A stretch of DNA of 64,000 nucleotides from Nostoc sp. FACHB-152 (lineage in GTDB: Bacteria; Cyanobacteriota; Cyanobacteriia; Cyanobacteriales; Nostocaceae), in NCBI RefSeq assembly GCF_014697475.1, contig NZ_JACJRV010000015.1, positions 57,950 to 121,949 on the forward strand, written 5' to 3'. The notes under the pieces are model-generated. The model did not search any database, had not been told where the DNA came from, and saw only the letters and a list, made by a program, of their open reading frames with translations. The number at the start of each line of letters is the position of its first letter. Position 1 is the first letter of the stretch. The position numbers and the translations under genes are program-made. Shown here piece after piece: positions 26,295 through 36,873 of this stretch.

Positions 26295-27164
26295 CTAGAA
26301 AAAATTTGCTGTCAATCTAATAGATGCTTGATAGCTGTCCCCTGGCTCTAACACAGTCAGGTTTTCGCCTGTGTTTAGAGAGTTGCGCGGTGCGCTCCAA
26401 GGTTCTAGACAATAAAAGTCTTTGCCTTTGAGCGTCCAAAATACCACGATGGGATAGTCATCGCCATAATTAATGGTCAATTTTAATTTACGGCTATTGT
26501 CTGTGACTGTAGCCGATTTACCAGTTAGCTGCTTAAAGGCAACATCAATTTCATCTACATTGAAATCAAAATTACCGTTGAAGAATTTAATTTCCTTAGT
26601 TCTCTGGTCTTGATACTCCCCAGCAGGAATGGCAAACTCTAGTTGGGTTTTATCCTGTGTGAGGAAGTAAGGATGAAACCCACTAGAAAAGGGCATTGAT
26701 GTTGTAGAAGAGTTATGCAGATGTTGCTGAATTTCTAGAGTATTGCCGTTGATTTTGTAACTGAAACTTAAATGAAAATCAAAGGGATATACGGCTTTTG
26801 TTTGCTCGTTGCTGACAAGATAGATTTTGAGATAAGTCTTATTGTTCTCAGATACTTCCTCAAGTTCCCACGGCAAATCACGGGCAAAGCCATGCTGTTT
26901 GAGAGTATATTGCTTTTCGTTGTAATTGTAGGAATTATCTGGTAAGTTGCCACAGATAGGAAATAATATTGGCACTCCACCCCTGACACTCAAATCAGGG
27001 TTAGCAAAACGCTCTCTATCCAAATAAAAAATTTCCTGACCTTGAACGCGCCAACCAATGATGATACCACCGCGTTCTGGGACAACTTCTAATTCAGAAC
27101 CAGAGGTTTGTTCAGAAAGGATGTAAGTTTTGTATTGCTCTTGTTTAAGTGTAACGGTATACAC
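26295..27164 (-). CDS. Aldose 1-epimerase family protein
   Basis: 289-residue galactose mutarotase-fold enzyme, cytosolic, interconverting anomers of an aldose or hexose phosphate. Visible features: VPERGGIIIGWRVQGQEIFY near 28, GGVPILFPICGNLP near 62, the catalytic-type His in LKQHGFARDLPWE near 89, and a second His in SSGFHPYFL near 162. FYCLEPWSAPRNSLNTGE near the C-terminus contains the general-base type Glu. The pattern is closest to the YeaD-like or mutarotase-like subgroup; exact sugar unknown. Confidence 0.9.
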   Translation of the reverse strand: MYTVTLKQEQYKTYILSEQTSGSELEVVPERGGIIIGWRVQGQEIFYLDRERFANPDLSVRGGVPILFPICGNLPDNSYNYNEKQYTLKQHGFARDLPWELEEVSENNKTYLKIYLVSNEQTKAVYPFDFHLSFSYKINGNTLEIQQHLHNSSTTSMPFSSGFHPYFLTQDKTQLEFAIPAGEYQDQRTKEIKFFNGNFDFNVDEIDVAFKQLTGKSATVTDNSRKLKLTINYGDDYPIVVFWTLKGKDFYCLEPWSAPRNSLNTGENLTVLEPGDSYQASIRLTANFF

Positions 27165-27177
27165 GGTTTTATTCCTC

Positions 27178-27245
27178 AGAGGCTAGAGGTTAAGGGCTAG
27201 AGGTTAGAGGTTAGAGGTTAGAGGTTAGGGGTTAGAGGTTAGAGG
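27178..27245. repeat. Heptanucleotide tandem array (AGAGGTT)
   Basis: About nine 7-base units of the AGAGGTT / GGGGTTA type between the epimerase and pdhA genes, related to 3361-3404. Confidence 0.9.
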
Positions 27246-27313
27246 GACTAAAAAGATGTTATTAATCTCTACTCTCTAGTCCCTAGCTCCTAACCCCTAC
27301 TCCCCAATATGAT

Positions 27314-28348
27314 TTACTCGTCTTCTGCAAAGATGAAGCGGTACAACTCGCTGGGGTCTGGTTCAGGGCTGCTTTCGGCAAATTTTACGGCTTCGTCAAT
27401 CAAGTCCTGAATCTTTTTGTCAATTGCTTTTAGTTCTTCCTCACTGGTCAAATTATGTTCCACCATATAAGCAGCCAACTTCTTAATTGGGTCACGAGAG
27501 AACCAAAATTCTTTCTCGGCTTTGCTACGCAATTCATCTGGGTCTGCTAAAGAATGACCACGGAAGCGGTAGGTGAGAGCTTCAATTAAGGTTGGGCCTT
27601 CTCCAGCACGGGCGCGGGCGACGGCTTCTTGTGCTACAGACCGGACTGCTAGTACGTCCATTCCGTCTACTTCTACACCAACCATGTTAAATACGCTGGC
27701 TTTTTTGTAAATCTCCGGCTGGGAAGTCGCCCGTTCATGAGCCATCCCAATTGCCCATTTATTATTTTCTACCACAAAAATAATTGGCAGTTTCCATAAA
27801 GCTGCCATATTCAAGGTTTCAAAAAACTGACCGTTGTTAGCAGCACCATCACCAAAGAAGCAGGCTGTTACTTGGTCGGCTTTGGGGTCGCCTAAAACTT
27901 CACGGCGATATTTACTTTGAAAAGCTGCACCAGCCGCTACAGGAATGCCTTCTGCGACAAACGCATAGCCACCTAACAAGCCATGTTCCGCAGAGAACAT
28001 ATGCATAGAACCGCCGCGTCCTTTGCTGCAACCTGTCTCTTTGCCAAATAATTCAGCCATAACTTCTCTGGCTGGAACTCCCGCACTCAGGGCATGAACG
28101 TGGTCGCGGTAGGTACTGCTAACGAAATCTTCTCCCGGACGCATTGCCCTGATAACGCCAGTTGAAACGGCTTCTTGACCGTTATATAGATGGACAAAAC
28201 CGAACATTTTGCCCCTATAGTACATTTCAGCGCATTTATCTTCAAAAAAGCGTCCTAATACCATGTCTTCGTAAAGCATTAAGCCTTCTTCTTTGGTGAT
28301 TTGAACGCTGGCAGTATCAAATTTAGGTAACGTCCGTTCTTGAACCAT
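27314..28348 (-). CDS. pdhA: Pyruvate dehydrogenase E1 component, alpha subunit
   Basis: Thiamine-diphosphate subunit that decarboxylates pyruvate and feeds acetyl-CoA synthesis. The TPP/Mg motif is GDGAANN (from G166) with the downstream [13 protein letters not shown] near 111 and [15 protein letters not shown] near 258 are E1-alpha phosphorylation-loop type motifs. The 344-residue length fits the cyanobacterial/plastid class. The beta subunit is not adjacent, which is usual in cyanobacteria. Confidence 0.97.
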   Translation of the reverse strand: MVQERTLPKFDTASVQITKEEGLMLYEDMVLGRFFEDKCAEMYYRGKMFGFVHLYNGQEAVSTGVIRAMRPGEDFVSSTYRDHVHALSAGVPAREVMAELFGKETGCSKGRGGSMHMFSAEHGLLGGYAFVAEGIPVAAGAAFQSKYRREVLGDPKADQVTACFFGDGAANNGQFFETLNMAALWKLPIIFVVENNKWAIGMAHERATSQPEIYKKASVFNMVGVEVDGMDVLAVRSVAQEAVARARAGEGPTLIEALTYRFRGHSLADPDELRSKAEKEFWFSRDPIKKLAAYMVEHNLTSEEELKAIDKKIQDLIDEAVKFAESSPEPDPSELYRFIFAEDE

Positions 28349-28732
28349 TATTTTTTTAGTATCCCTGTTGTAAAACTGAAATTTACCATGTTAAATAGGC
28401 CGCTTTTTGACAAATCATCTGCTTTGTCTAAGCTAGGTTGTGCTGAAGACCAGAACTAAAAATTTTAGACGCTAAAACAGGTGTATTGGGAATAGAGGGA
28501 ATTAGTAGGTAAATTTTGAACTTTTTCAACCGCTAACTGAGATTTACACACCCTAAATGCAATCAATGACCTCTCATACTGCCCTCTGATGTTTGTTCAC
28601 TCCCAGCTCCTGTACATAGGCTATCAATCAGGATAGCTTGGTTTCTGCATATCCATGAACAATTTAGAGAAAATTGCCTCACAAAGACAGACTAGATGAA
28701 GCCAGTTTCTCAGCCTTGCATGAAGATGAGTT

Positions 28733-28787
28733 AAGGCTAGAGGATAGATGAATTTACCTCATTGGGATGAAAATTGCTGTCACTATC
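28733..28787 (+). repeat. Dispersed repeat (GGCTAGAGG...GATGAAAATTGCTGT), copy 1
   Basis: Resembles 47998-48052 over about 55 bases, with ATTTACCTCAT and GATGAAAATTGCTGT blocks. It directly precedes a TIR element. Confidence 0.5.
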
Positions 28788-28789
28788 TA

Positions 28790-28912
28790 TCTATAAGGCT
28801 TGTATATGATTTTGGGAAAAAAATCAGTACATTTCTATCTGTTTTATTTGCTGTACCTTTTTCCCTGCCTACACAAGTATTTGCCGTCATCAATCCAGAT
28901 TCCTATACCTAG
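28790..28912 (+). mobile_element. TIR element, copy B
   Basis: Left end CTATAAGGCTTGTATATGATT, interior AAAAATCAGTACATTTCTATC, CCTACACAAGTAT, right end ATCCAGATTCCTATA. Same family as 24040-24325 and 48913-49040. The remaining parts of the 993-base gap 28349-29341 show no gene. Confidence 0.65.
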
Positions 28913-29341
28913 ATAGTTGTAATTAAAACTTCATCATGATAGTATTTTTGCCTGTTTTATTAACATCTACCGTTGAAAAAATTTTGCTTTCAATACATCA
29001 CAAAGAAATTTACTGAAAGCACATCAATCAGATACCATGATGATTAAAGGATACACACTGTTATTAATGGTATGTATGCTTTAGATGTCATAGATTGGGA
29101 AAAGTTATATAAAAAGGAATACTAAGAATTAAGACAATGTATCGCTGTTTCCTAGGCGAATTCAAAATATTAGGACTAAAATATGACACACATTTTGACA
29201 AGTAACAAAGTTAATTGTTGCAATATACACTGATAGTGTAAGTCCGGCACGGTATTATTCACCGTAATATTATGGCACGGTTTTACATGCCTGGAATGCT
29301 CTAGGTGGATTATGTTGATCACGGTGCAGGGGAAGTAGGCT

Positions 29342-31678
29342 GTGCGAATTCCGCTAGATTACTACCGAATTTTAGGACTACCGTTAGCGGCAAGTGAGGA
29401 ACAGTTGCGGCAAGCATATAGCGATCGCATTGTGCAGTTGCCGCGACGGGAGTATTCTCAAGCAGCAATTTCTTCTCGTAAACAACTTATAGAAACAGCT
29501 TACGTGGTTTTATCAAATCCTAAAGAACGTAGCAGTTATGATCAGCTTTATTTGGCCCATGCCTATGACCCTGATGGTACTGCTACTGGTGCAGTCACAA
29601 CAGGAAAACGCACAGAGGTTAATGTTGACCTTGATAGTCAAGGTCTGAGTATTGATATTCCCCAACAGGAATTAGTTGGTGCGTTATTAGTCCTACAAGA
29701 GCTAGGAGAATACGAGCTGGTTCTGAAGTTAGGTCGTACATACCTAGCCAATCATCAAGGTGTCGCCTCTGCAAAATTTAGCAATCATCAGCCTGATGAT
29801 GACTTTCTCGAAAGTAGTGACCATCCAGATATTGTGCTGACGGTTGCTTTGGCTTGCCTAGAATTAGGGCGGGAACAGTGGCAACAAGGTTACTACGAAA
29901 ATGCGGCAATTTCCCTAGAATCTGGTCTAGATATGCTGGCTAGTGAAGGGATATTTTCTAGCGTGCAGGCGGAAATTCAAGCTGATTTATATAAATTACG
30001 TCCTTATCGGATTTTAGAATTACTAGAGTTACCTTTAGAAAAAACTGGGGAGCGTCGCCAAGGGTTGGAATTGTTGCAGAGCATCCTGGACGATCGCGGC
30101 GGGATTGATGGCACAAACAACGATCTATCAGGTTTAAGTATAGATGACTTTCTGCGATTCATCCAGCAAATACGCAACTATTTAACGGTTGCCGAACAGC
30201 ACAAGTTATTTGAAGCTGAAAGCAAGCGTCCATCTGCTGTAGCCACTTACTTAGCAGTTTATGCTTTGATTGCCAGAGGATTTGCCCAGCGTCAACCAGC
30301 TTTAATTCGTCAGGCTAGGCAAATGCTGATGCACCTAGGTAAGCGTCAGGATGTCCATCTAGAACAGTCACTCTGTGCGCTACTTTTAGGACAAACTGAA
30401 GAAGCCACCCGCGTCTTAGAATTAAGCCAAGAGTATGAAGCTCTAGCTTTTATTCGAGAAAAATCGCAAGACTCGCCTGATTTATTACCGGGGCTTTGTC
30501 TGTATGGCGAACAGTGGTTACAGCATGAAGTGTTTCCGCATTTTCGGGACTTGTCACGACAGCAAGCATTACTCAAAGATTACTTTGCCAGTTCCCAAGT
30601 GCAAGCATATCTAGAAGCACTCCCCACCGACGCAGAAACTACCAATGAGTGGAATGTAATTAATCGTCAACCTTTTTCCTCCGCGCCACAGCCAAATAAT
30701 CAGCGTTCTTACAACCATTCTCCTGGGGTTTCTCGCCAAAATCATGCCAAAATGCCTGATTTAGATTTGCCAGAACCACAACCCTACAAAAGGACTGAGT
30801 ATTCTAACTCGTCACAACCAAGGTGGAATACACCGCCTACACCAGTCGCGGCTAATCATACCCAACCGCCAGAAATACCTATGCCATCTACCGCAGAACG
30901 GCCGGAAAAAACCAATAATCATCATCTGAATGGCCACACTCAGGTAACTGCGCCGCCTCGTCCTACAAAGAAACGTAGACGGCGCAAACCTAGTCAACCT
31001 GTAAACAGAGAAGTTGGCTTAGATCATAATCGCGATCGCCGGACTCGGCAACGCCGGACGGTAAGCAGCCTAGATAAGAAAACGCGGCTAGTTTGGCTAG
31101 TATTTGCCTCATTGGCAGGTATATTAGTTCTCTGGGTGTTTGTTTCTACCACCTTTGGTTGGTTAAAAAATGTATTTTCCCCAAATCTAACTGTGGAAGG
31201 TCAACCGTTAGCGGTGCAACTCAATCAACCACCAATAGAAATTCCTGATAGCAACAGCGAGTTACTACCACCTGATGGCCCGCTAAACACTACCACAGCC
31301 GAAGAAGTCATTCGCACTTGGCTGTCTACCAAAGCAGCAGCTTTCGGGCCAAACCATGATATTGAGAGTTTATCGAAAATTTTAACTGGTTCAGCTTTAT
31401 CTTTATGGCAATCAAGGGTACAGCAAGATAAGGCTGATAATCGCTATCGCAAGTATGACCACAGCGTCAAAATAGAATTTGTCAGTAAAAATGACCTAGA
31501 CCCTAATCGTGCAGCAGTATTAGCTACTGTCAAGGAAGCCACTCAAATTTATGAAAATGGTCAGAGGAAAAAGCCTACTGATGAAAGTTTGCGCGTTCGT
31601 TATGATTTGATTCGGCAAGCAGGTAAATGGCGAATTCAAAGTATGTCTGTTGTCAATCAAGTAAGTAGTAACTTTTAG
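29342..31678 (+). CDS. zipN: Cell division protein ZipN/Ftn2 (ARC6 family)
   Basis: Membrane anchor that tethers FtsZ and organises the divisome in cyanobacteria and plastids. The N-terminal J-like domain starts DYYRILGLPLAASEEQLRQA (about 6-25); a helical TPR-like region follows to about 440, then a Pro/Gln-rich linker and a basic stretch TKKRRRRKP. One membrane helix lies near 582-605, and a C-terminal IMS-type domain begins EEVIRTWLSTKAAAFGPNHD. The 778-residue length matches the family. The start is GTG at 29342, with GGGGAAG upstream; in-frame sequence before it is not J-domain. Confidence 0.95.
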   Translation: MRIPLDYYRILGLPLAASEEQLRQAYSDRIVQLPRREYSQAAISSRKQLIETAYVVLSNPKERSSYDQLYLAHAYDPDGTATGAVTTGKRTEVNVDLDSQGLSIDIPQQELVGALLVLQELGEYELVLKLGRTYLANHQGVASAKFSNHQPDDDFLESSDHPDIVLTVALACLELGREQWQQGYYENAAISLESGLDMLASEGIFSSVQAEIQADLYKLRPYRILELLELPLEKTGERRQGLELLQSILDDRGGIDGTNNDLSGLSIDDFLRFIQQIRNYLTVAEQHKLFEAESKRPSAVATYLAVYALIARGFAQRQPALIRQARQMLMHLGKRQDVHLEQSLCALLLGQTEEATRVLELSQEYEALAFIREKSQDSPDLLPGLCLYGEQWLQHEVFPHFRDLSRQQALLKDYFASSQVQAYLEALPTDAETTNEWNVINRQPFSSAPQPNNQRSYNHSPGVSRQNHAKMPDLDLPEPQPYKRTEYSNSSQPRWNTPPTPVAANHTQPPEIPMPSTAERPEKTNNHHLNGHTQVTAPPRPTKKRRRRKPSQPVNREVGLDHNRDRRTRQRRTVSSLDKKTRLVWLVFASLAGILVLWVFVSTTFGWLKNVFSPNLTVEGQPLAVQLNQPPIEIPDSNSELLPPDGPLNTTTAEEVIRTWLSTKAAAFGPNHDIESLSKILTGSALSLWQSRVQQDKADNRYRKYDHSVKIEFVSKNDLDPNRAAVLATVKEATQIYENGQRKKPTDESLRVRYDLIRQAGKWRIQSMSVVNQVSSNF

Positions 31679-31796
31679 GAAAGAGACTAGGGGCATACCA
31701 TTTCACTTTAAGTTTGATGCAAATAGACCGCTCTTGTGCAGGGGAGCAGAGGAAAAATTATTTGGATCATTTATAGGGTGAAATAGGATCAGCACT

Positions 31797-33086
31797 TCAT
31801 TCTATCTGCACCGGAATCTGCACGACAAATTCTGTTCCTTGGCCAGGATGGGAATAACAATCAATCTTGCCGTTATGTTTTTTAGTGATGATTTCATAAC
31901 TGATAGATAGCCCCAGTCCAGTACCTTTGCCAATGGGTTTGGTGGTAAAGAAGGGATCGAAAAGCTGACAATGGACTGCTTCAGGTATTCCAGTGCCATT
32001 GTCGGCTATGGAAATACTCACCCAGTTGTCCTGGCTGTGGGAGGTGCGAATGGTAATTGTGGGATTGACTGTACTAGTTTGTTCCCGATTTTCCCAGCTT
32101 GATTCTAAAGCATCGATCGCATTGCTGAGAATATTCATCAGTACTTGGTTGAGTTGGCTGGCGTAACATTCCACCAATGGCAACTGTCCATAGTCTCTGA
32201 TGACTTGAATTGCTGGATATTCAGGGCTGGCTTTCAGGCGGTGTTGCAAAATTAGTAAGGTACTTTCGATACCTTCGTGGATATCAACTGCCCTGAATTC
32301 TGTTTCATCTAGGCGGGAGAAGTTGCGCAAAGAAAGCACGAGTTGGCGGATGCGATCGCTACCTATTTCTAAAGAATTGACGAGTTTTGGTAAATCTTCT
32401 TTCAGATATGCTATATCTACCTGTTTCATCCAAGCGGCAATTTTTGGATGAGGTTGAGGATGACATTCTAGGTACAACTCAAGAAATTTCATCAAATCCT
32501 GGATGTATTCTTTAGCAGGTGCGAGGTTGCCAGAAATGAAATTCATGGGATTGTTAATTTCGTGTGCGATACCTGCCATCATTTGACCGAGGGATGACAT
32601 TTTTTCGCTCTGGACTAAATGCACCTGTGCTTGTTTCAGGTTTTCTAAAGCTTGAGAGAGTTCGGTAGTGCGTTTTGCAAGTGCTTTTTGAGAATGGTAG
32701 AGTTGCAGATGTACCTGAATCCGCGCCAGTGCTTCTTCGTGTTGAATTGGCTTAGTAATGTAATCTACAGCACCCAGGCTCAACCCTTTGACTTTATCTA
32801 ATGAATCAGAGAGGGCAGTCATAAAAATTACGGGAATGTCGCGGGTAGCGGAGTTTGCTTTTAACCGTTGACAGGTTTCAAAACCGTCAATCCCTGGCAT
32901 CATCACATCCAGCAAGATGATATCAGGATGATAGGACTGGAGACGTTGCAGGGCGGCTTCTCCACTTTTTGCGATCGCTACTCGATAACCTATTTCAGTC
33001 AGAACATCAAATAAAACTTGAATATTGGTTGGGTTATCATCCACTACTAAAACTGTGGCGGCTGGGATTGCGGTTTCAACGGACAT
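31797..33086 (-). CDS. Response regulator - histidine kinase hybrid
   Basis: Cytosolic signalling protein of 429 residues. An N-terminal receiver domain (about 12-128) has phospho-acceptor D60 in IILLDVMMPG and the conserved Lys in DYITKPI. A coiled-coil follows, then a HisKA segment SSLGQMMAGIAHEINNP with H175, and a HATPase domain with NQVLMNILSNAIDAL, ISIADNGTGIP and GTGLGLSISYEI. No membrane segment. It lies 43 bases after the larger sensor kinase, suggesting a relay from that protein's receiver. Confidence 0.94.
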   Translation of the reverse strand: MSVETAIPAATVLVVDDNPTNIQVLFDVLTEIGYRVAIAKSGEAALQRLQSYHPDIILLDVMMPGIDGFETCQRLKANSATRDIPVIFMTALSDSLDKVKGLSLGAVDYITKPIQHEEALARIQVHLQLYHSQKALAKRTTELSQALENLKQAQVHLVQSEKMSSLGQMMAGIAHEINNPMNFISGNLAPAKEYIQDLMKFLELYLECHPQPHPKIAAWMKQVDIAYLKEDLPKLVNSLEIGSDRIRQLVLSLRNFSRLDETEFRAVDIHEGIESTLLILQHRLKASPEYPAIQVIRDYGQLPLVECYASQLNQVLMNILSNAIDALESSWENREQTSTVNPTITIRTSHSQDNWVSISIADNGTGIPEAVHCQLFDPFFTTKPIGKGTGLGLSISYEIITKKHNGKIDCYSHPGQGTEFVVQIPVQIE

Positions 33087-33129
33087 TGGTAAACTCCTGA
33101 ATCTGTGAGTCAGCTAATAAATCAAAACG

Positions 33130-35325
33130 TTAGATATGGGGTTTGAGCAAATTGAGAATTGCTTCGTCATCAAAGCTTTGGCTCAATTCCAGTAGTTTGT
33201 TCGCAAAGGTAGTGTATTCGGAATTTAGCTGCTTCAAGCGATTAGCCTCTTGCTGGATGTCAGCCATGAAACCATCCTGGGCGGCTTGATAAAGGGCTGT
33301 CAGTTCTTCTGATGGTGGCATTACCAATTCTGCTGCATGAGAAACAAGCAAGGATGGTTCAAATTCTGCTGTTGTTTCATAAATCCACTGCAATTGGAGG
33401 TGGCGTTGTAATTCGCCTAATAATCCGTTGAACTCAATTGGCTTGGGGAAAAAGCTATTGCAGCCTGCATCCATTGCTTGCTGCATATCTACCTGAGACA
33501 AGCTGGCTGGAGAGGCAATAATTGGCGTGTGGGCAAAATCTGGTAATTGACGCAGGCGACGTGTCATTTCCAGTCCATTCATTTTGGACATGATGACATC
33601 AGTGATAATCAAGTCGGGGCGCAGCTGGAGGGCTGTATCTAATCCTAATTGTCCATCCTCAGCCTCCGTTAGTTTGAAGCCCAGAGGTTGCAGCATTCCG
33701 ACAATTACAGCCCGGTTTTCTACGCGATCGTCAATTACTAAAATTTTGCGTCGTTCGCCTTGGTAGCCGATGATTTTTTGATTGACAGTCGCAGTCTGGG
33801 TCAGCCAATCGGCAGCTATGGGCAAATTTACTTCAAAGCAAAAAGTGCTGCCTTTACCAAGGGTGCTGTTAACTTGGATATTACTGCCCATCATCTGTAC
33901 AATTTGCTGACTGATGGCTAGTCCTAATCCCGTACCTTCACTATTGCGATCGCGCTTGCCTGCTTGCTCAAAAGGTAAAAATATGATGTGCAATTTATCC
34001 GATGGAATGCCAATACCTGTATCTTCCACCCGGAAGCGAATTGTATTCGATGGATGATCACCTGTTTCAACTACTTCCACCGTAAATGTCACATTACCAA
34101 AGTCGGTAAACTTTACTGCATTACTCAGAAGGTTGAGTAAAACCTGGCGTAGGCGTTTATCATCGGCATGAACTGCGGTAGGTAAATTAGCACTCGGCCG
34201 ATAATCGAAAACGATACCCTTTTGTTCAGCTTTGATACGGCAGATTTCTACGGTAGTGGTGAGGAAGTTTGCTAGATGGAAATCTTGGGGATAAAGATCC
34301 ATCTTCTGCACTTCTAATTTGGAGAGGTCGAGAATATCATTAATTAGCGTCAGCAGGTGAGAACCACATTGATGAATTACGTTTAATCCCTTATGTTGTT
34401 TGGGAGTGGTATCTGGCTCGCGTTGAAGAATCTGAACATATCCCAAAATCCCGTTAAGCGGGGTGCGGAGTTCGTGGTTCATGTTGGCGAGAAATTCGCT
34501 TTTAGCATGGTTGGCTACTATTGCGTCTTCTTTAGCTTGTTGTAGTTGAGATGTATATTGCTCTTTTTCATTCAAAAGTGCTTTGACTCGTTGAATGAGA
34601 TTATTGAAAGCAGTTGCTAGAGTACCTGTTTCATCATTAGTAGTGACTGGGACTTGCAGATCAAAGTTAGATGCTTGTGTAACTTGCAATGCCACCTCTG
34701 TGACTGCTTTTAACGGTCTGGCAATGCTAGTGGAAATCTGCAACCCTACAAATAGTGCTAGAAGCACACAGCCTAGACTGGTCATGAAAATCACAATCAT
34801 GGTGGGTCTAGCTTGGGTTAGTGCCTCTTTGTACAACGATGACCACTCTAAAATAACAGCACCATTAACTTGATTTTGCGCTGTTTTTAGTGGTACGACA
34901 ATGAGGTTAATACCTTGAGGATAATCTTCACTCTTCTCTATAAATATTCTTGGTTTTCCATCTTGCATAGTTTGCTGAGTTTCATTCTCTTGGTCGTGTT
35001 CGAGAATGGTTCCTATATCTTCAGGAACGGCATCTGCCAAAATCAACTTTTGCCGATTGATTACCTCAATGTCGCGGTTTTGTAATTTGTGCAACTGCAT
35101 AATATATTCTTGCAGTTTGCCTAAATGCTCTTGGGCAATGGACTCTCTATTGTTGTGACTATAGTAATTGATAGAACTAGCAATCAGTTGAGCAACGTTT
35201 TCTGCTTCTGCGATCGCCAGAGTTTCAGCAATTTTTTGACTTTGGACGACGGCAACCGCGCCAACTACGCCAGTCAATAAGGAAACACCAATAAAACTTC
35301 CAACTAGTTTGTGTGCAATTTTCAT
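33130..35325 (-). CDS. Membrane hybrid sensor histidine kinase
   Basis: 731-residue sensor. A membrane helix at about 8-28, a periplasmic region of about 145 residues, a second helix near 175-196, then HAMP (about 197-250). HisKA follows with H284 in [12 protein letters not shown], then HATPase with [13 protein letters not shown] and [12 protein letters not shown], and a receiver domain from about 526 with D576 in [13 protein letters not shown] and FFPKPI. The C-terminal 90 residues are helical. The stimulus is unknown. First gene of a two-gene unit with the REC-HK protein downstream. Confidence 0.94.
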   Translation of the reverse strand: MKIAHKLVGSFIGVSLLTGVVGAVAVVQSQKIAETLAIAEAENVAQLIASSINYYSHNNRESIAQEHLGKLQEYIMQLHKLQNRDIEVINRQKLILADAVPEDIGTILEHDQENETQQTMQDGKPRIFIEKSEDYPQGINLIVVPLKTAQNQVNGAVILEWSSLYKEALTQARPTMIVIFMTSLGCVLLALFVGLQISTSIARPLKAVTEVALQVTQASNFDLQVPVTTNDETGTLATAFNNLIQRVKALLNEKEQYTSQLQQAKEDAIVANHAKSEFLANMNHELRTPLNGILGYVQILQREPDTTPKQHKGLNVIHQCGSHLLTLINDILDLSKLEVQKMDLYPQDFHLANFLTTTVEICRIKAEQKGIVFDYRPSANLPTAVHADDKRLRQVLLNLLSNAVKFTDFGNVTFTVEVVETGDHPSNTIRFRVEDTGIGIPSDKLHIIFLPFEQAGKRDRNSEGTGLGLAISQQIVQMMGSNIQVNSTLGKGSTFCFEVNLPIAADWLTQTATVNQKIIGYQGERRKILVIDDRVENRAVIVGMLQPLGFKLTEAEDGQLGLDTALQLRPDLIITDVIMSKMNGLEMTRRLRQLPDFAHTPIIASPASLSQVDMQQAMDAGCNSFFPKPIEFNGLLGELQRHLQLQWIYETTAEFEPSLLVSHAAELVMPPSEELTALYQAAQDGFMADIQQEANRLKQLNSEYTTFANKLLELSQSFDDEAILNLLKPHI

Positions 35326-35998
35326 AGCGATCGCATGGTTGGGTCATCTCAGTAAATTTGGCAATCTGAAGCACACTGATACACACCGTTATCAGTGTGA
35401 ATTGCCTTACTTAAGATAATTCCCTAATATTTTTCAGTATTAACAACTTTTTATACCGATATTCCATTTTTAAATTGAATCAAACTTTACTTTTACTCCT
35501 ACGTTGCGCTCAAACACAATATTTCTAATCCCCACTCCCAGCACAAATTGCTATATAGTCAGGACTGACGCACAAAGATAATCTGTTGAAGCTGGGTGTA
35601 GGGGTTTTGGATAGATACACCCCTTCACTCACACACCCTTGCACCCTTCCCCAAATACTTGATTTTTCGTTTTCATACGTAAGTCCTAATAGTAATTCTA
35701 TTTGATTTACAAACTGCTTATGGGAGCAGGCAATAAGTAATAAATTTGTTTGCAACTGATTTAGAATTGCTATATCTGACTGCAAATTAATATCAATTCA
35801 ATCTGCTTTGCTATGACTTTTATAAAATCTTTAACTTAGTTTTTATTAAAAATATTTAGTTTAGTAAACTGTAATCAAATATTTGCAGTTTGTAACATTA
35901 ATGTGGTTGCTTATTGCAGTTTGTAAATATTTTGTGTAACTAGAAGGAATATTCCTTTAGACTTAATCTCAATTGCAAAAGTATTGGGATCGAGGCAA
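35326..35998. other. AT-rich intergenic region with paired direct repeats
   Basis: About 670 bases between divergent genes. An 86-codon open frame here (35525-35785, minus) reads through low-complexity repeat sequence and is not supported. The right part contains a near-palindrome AGTTTAGTAAACT (35858-35870) and the direct repeats described separately. Confidence 0.55.
35883..35926. promoter_or_regulatory. Two direct repeats TTGCAGTTTGTAA, possible operator
   Basis: TTGCAGTTTGTAA occurs at 35883-35895 and 35914-35926, 31 bases apart (about three helical turns), some 75 bases before the small membrane protein. Spacing and position suit a regulator binding to one face of the DNA. Confidence 0.4.
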
Positions 35999-36319
35999 AT
36001 GCATTCGATGAGTTTTTTGTGTCATGAATTTGTGGTTGCAGTCTCTTTTTGTGCTTGTATTCTGGGTTTGGTAATGCTTTGGGACGGTAAGCAACCAAAA
36101 GATAATATGGAAGAAACAGAGAAGATTTTATTTAGAATGAGCTTTTCTTACTGGCTGGTATATTGTGTTGCTTTTGGTCTAGAGAAGCTCATCTTACCTG
36201 ACTGGGAATCTGTAGTGATGTCTTTGAGAATTACGACCGCATTAGCGTATTTTTTAACTTTTTCTTGCATTCTCAGTTTACCGCTACATAAATTTGCAGT
36301 CCGCCGCGTTGAAGAATAA
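35999..36319 (+). CDS. Small hypothetical membrane protein
   Basis: 106 residues from the ATG at 35999; an upstream TTG at 35984 and a later ATG at 36008 are alternatives, with GAGG at 35992-35995 as ribosome site. Three hydrophobic segments are visible: FVVAVSFCACILGLVML, YWLVYCVAFGLEKLIL and TALAYFLTFSCILSLPL. No family recognised. A dispersed repeat (about 36340-36415) follows the stop codon. Confidence 0.7.
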   Translation: MHSMSFLCHEFVVAVSFCACILGLVMLWDGKQPKDNMEETEKILFRMSFSYWLVYCVAFGLEKLILPDWESVVMSLRITTALAYFLTFSCILSLPLHKFAVRRVEE

Positions 36320-36539
36320 TCAACTGAAGTATGTAGAAGCGTACCGCTAAAGCGAAACTCGTTCGGCAAAGCCGTTCCCGAAGGGTAGAGTAGCGGTTTG
36401 CCGCAGGCTAGGCTGAAGTCTAAAGTCTGAAATAGTAATAACCATAAAGGTATTGGGGATCAGTGAGGTTTGTACCAACTTTTTTAGTCAACAAATCTCG
36501 AATACCAACTATGAACTTTTGACTATGCACTAGTAACTA

Positions 36540-36869
36540 TTAAGCTGATTGTTTCATGGCGATCGCAATAGCTGTTTGAAGTTCATCCTGTACTAAACTA
36601 GTCAGGATGAAAACTTCTTGTACTGTTTTGCCTTGTCTGGCAATGATTTTATAACCCCCGCGAATTGGTACAGATATGCGTAATTGCATCTTTGGACAAT
36701 GACCTTTTACCCGCCCAATTACGCCTGGGGTAACGGTATTAATTCCATCCTGCTGACACAGAAGTTCTAAAATTGGGATAAGTCCGGGAAGATGGGTAGA
36801 GTGATTCCAAACGAGTCTGCCATCTTTGCGGTTGTTGCCTTTTTGGGAGCCTTTGGTAGATTTATCCAT
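36540..36869 (-). CDS. DUF2103 domain protein
   Basis: 109-residue basic protein of a family found mainly in cyanobacteria and plants. DGRLVWNHSTHLPGLIPIL near 17 and VTPGVIGRVKGHCPKMQLRI near 46 are its conserved blocks; the His/Cys residues suggest metal binding. It starts 4 bases after the clpS stop codon, so the two are co-transcribed. Function unknown. Confidence 0.85.
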   Translation of the reverse strand: MDKSTKGSQKGNNRKDGRLVWNHSTHLPGLIPILELLCQQDGINTVTPGVIGRVKGHCPKMQLRISVPIRGGYKIIARQGKTVQEVFILTSLVQDELQTAIAIAMKQSA

Positions 36870-36873
36870 GATA

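Noticed and set aside
35525..35785. 86-codon minus-strand open frame
   Set aside because: Lies in low-complexity dispersed repeat sequence, no ribosome site, composition not protein-like.
36340..36415. Inverted-repeat stretch after the small membrane protein considered as a terminator
   Set aside because: Imperfect pairing without a T-run; it resembles a common dispersed repeat.
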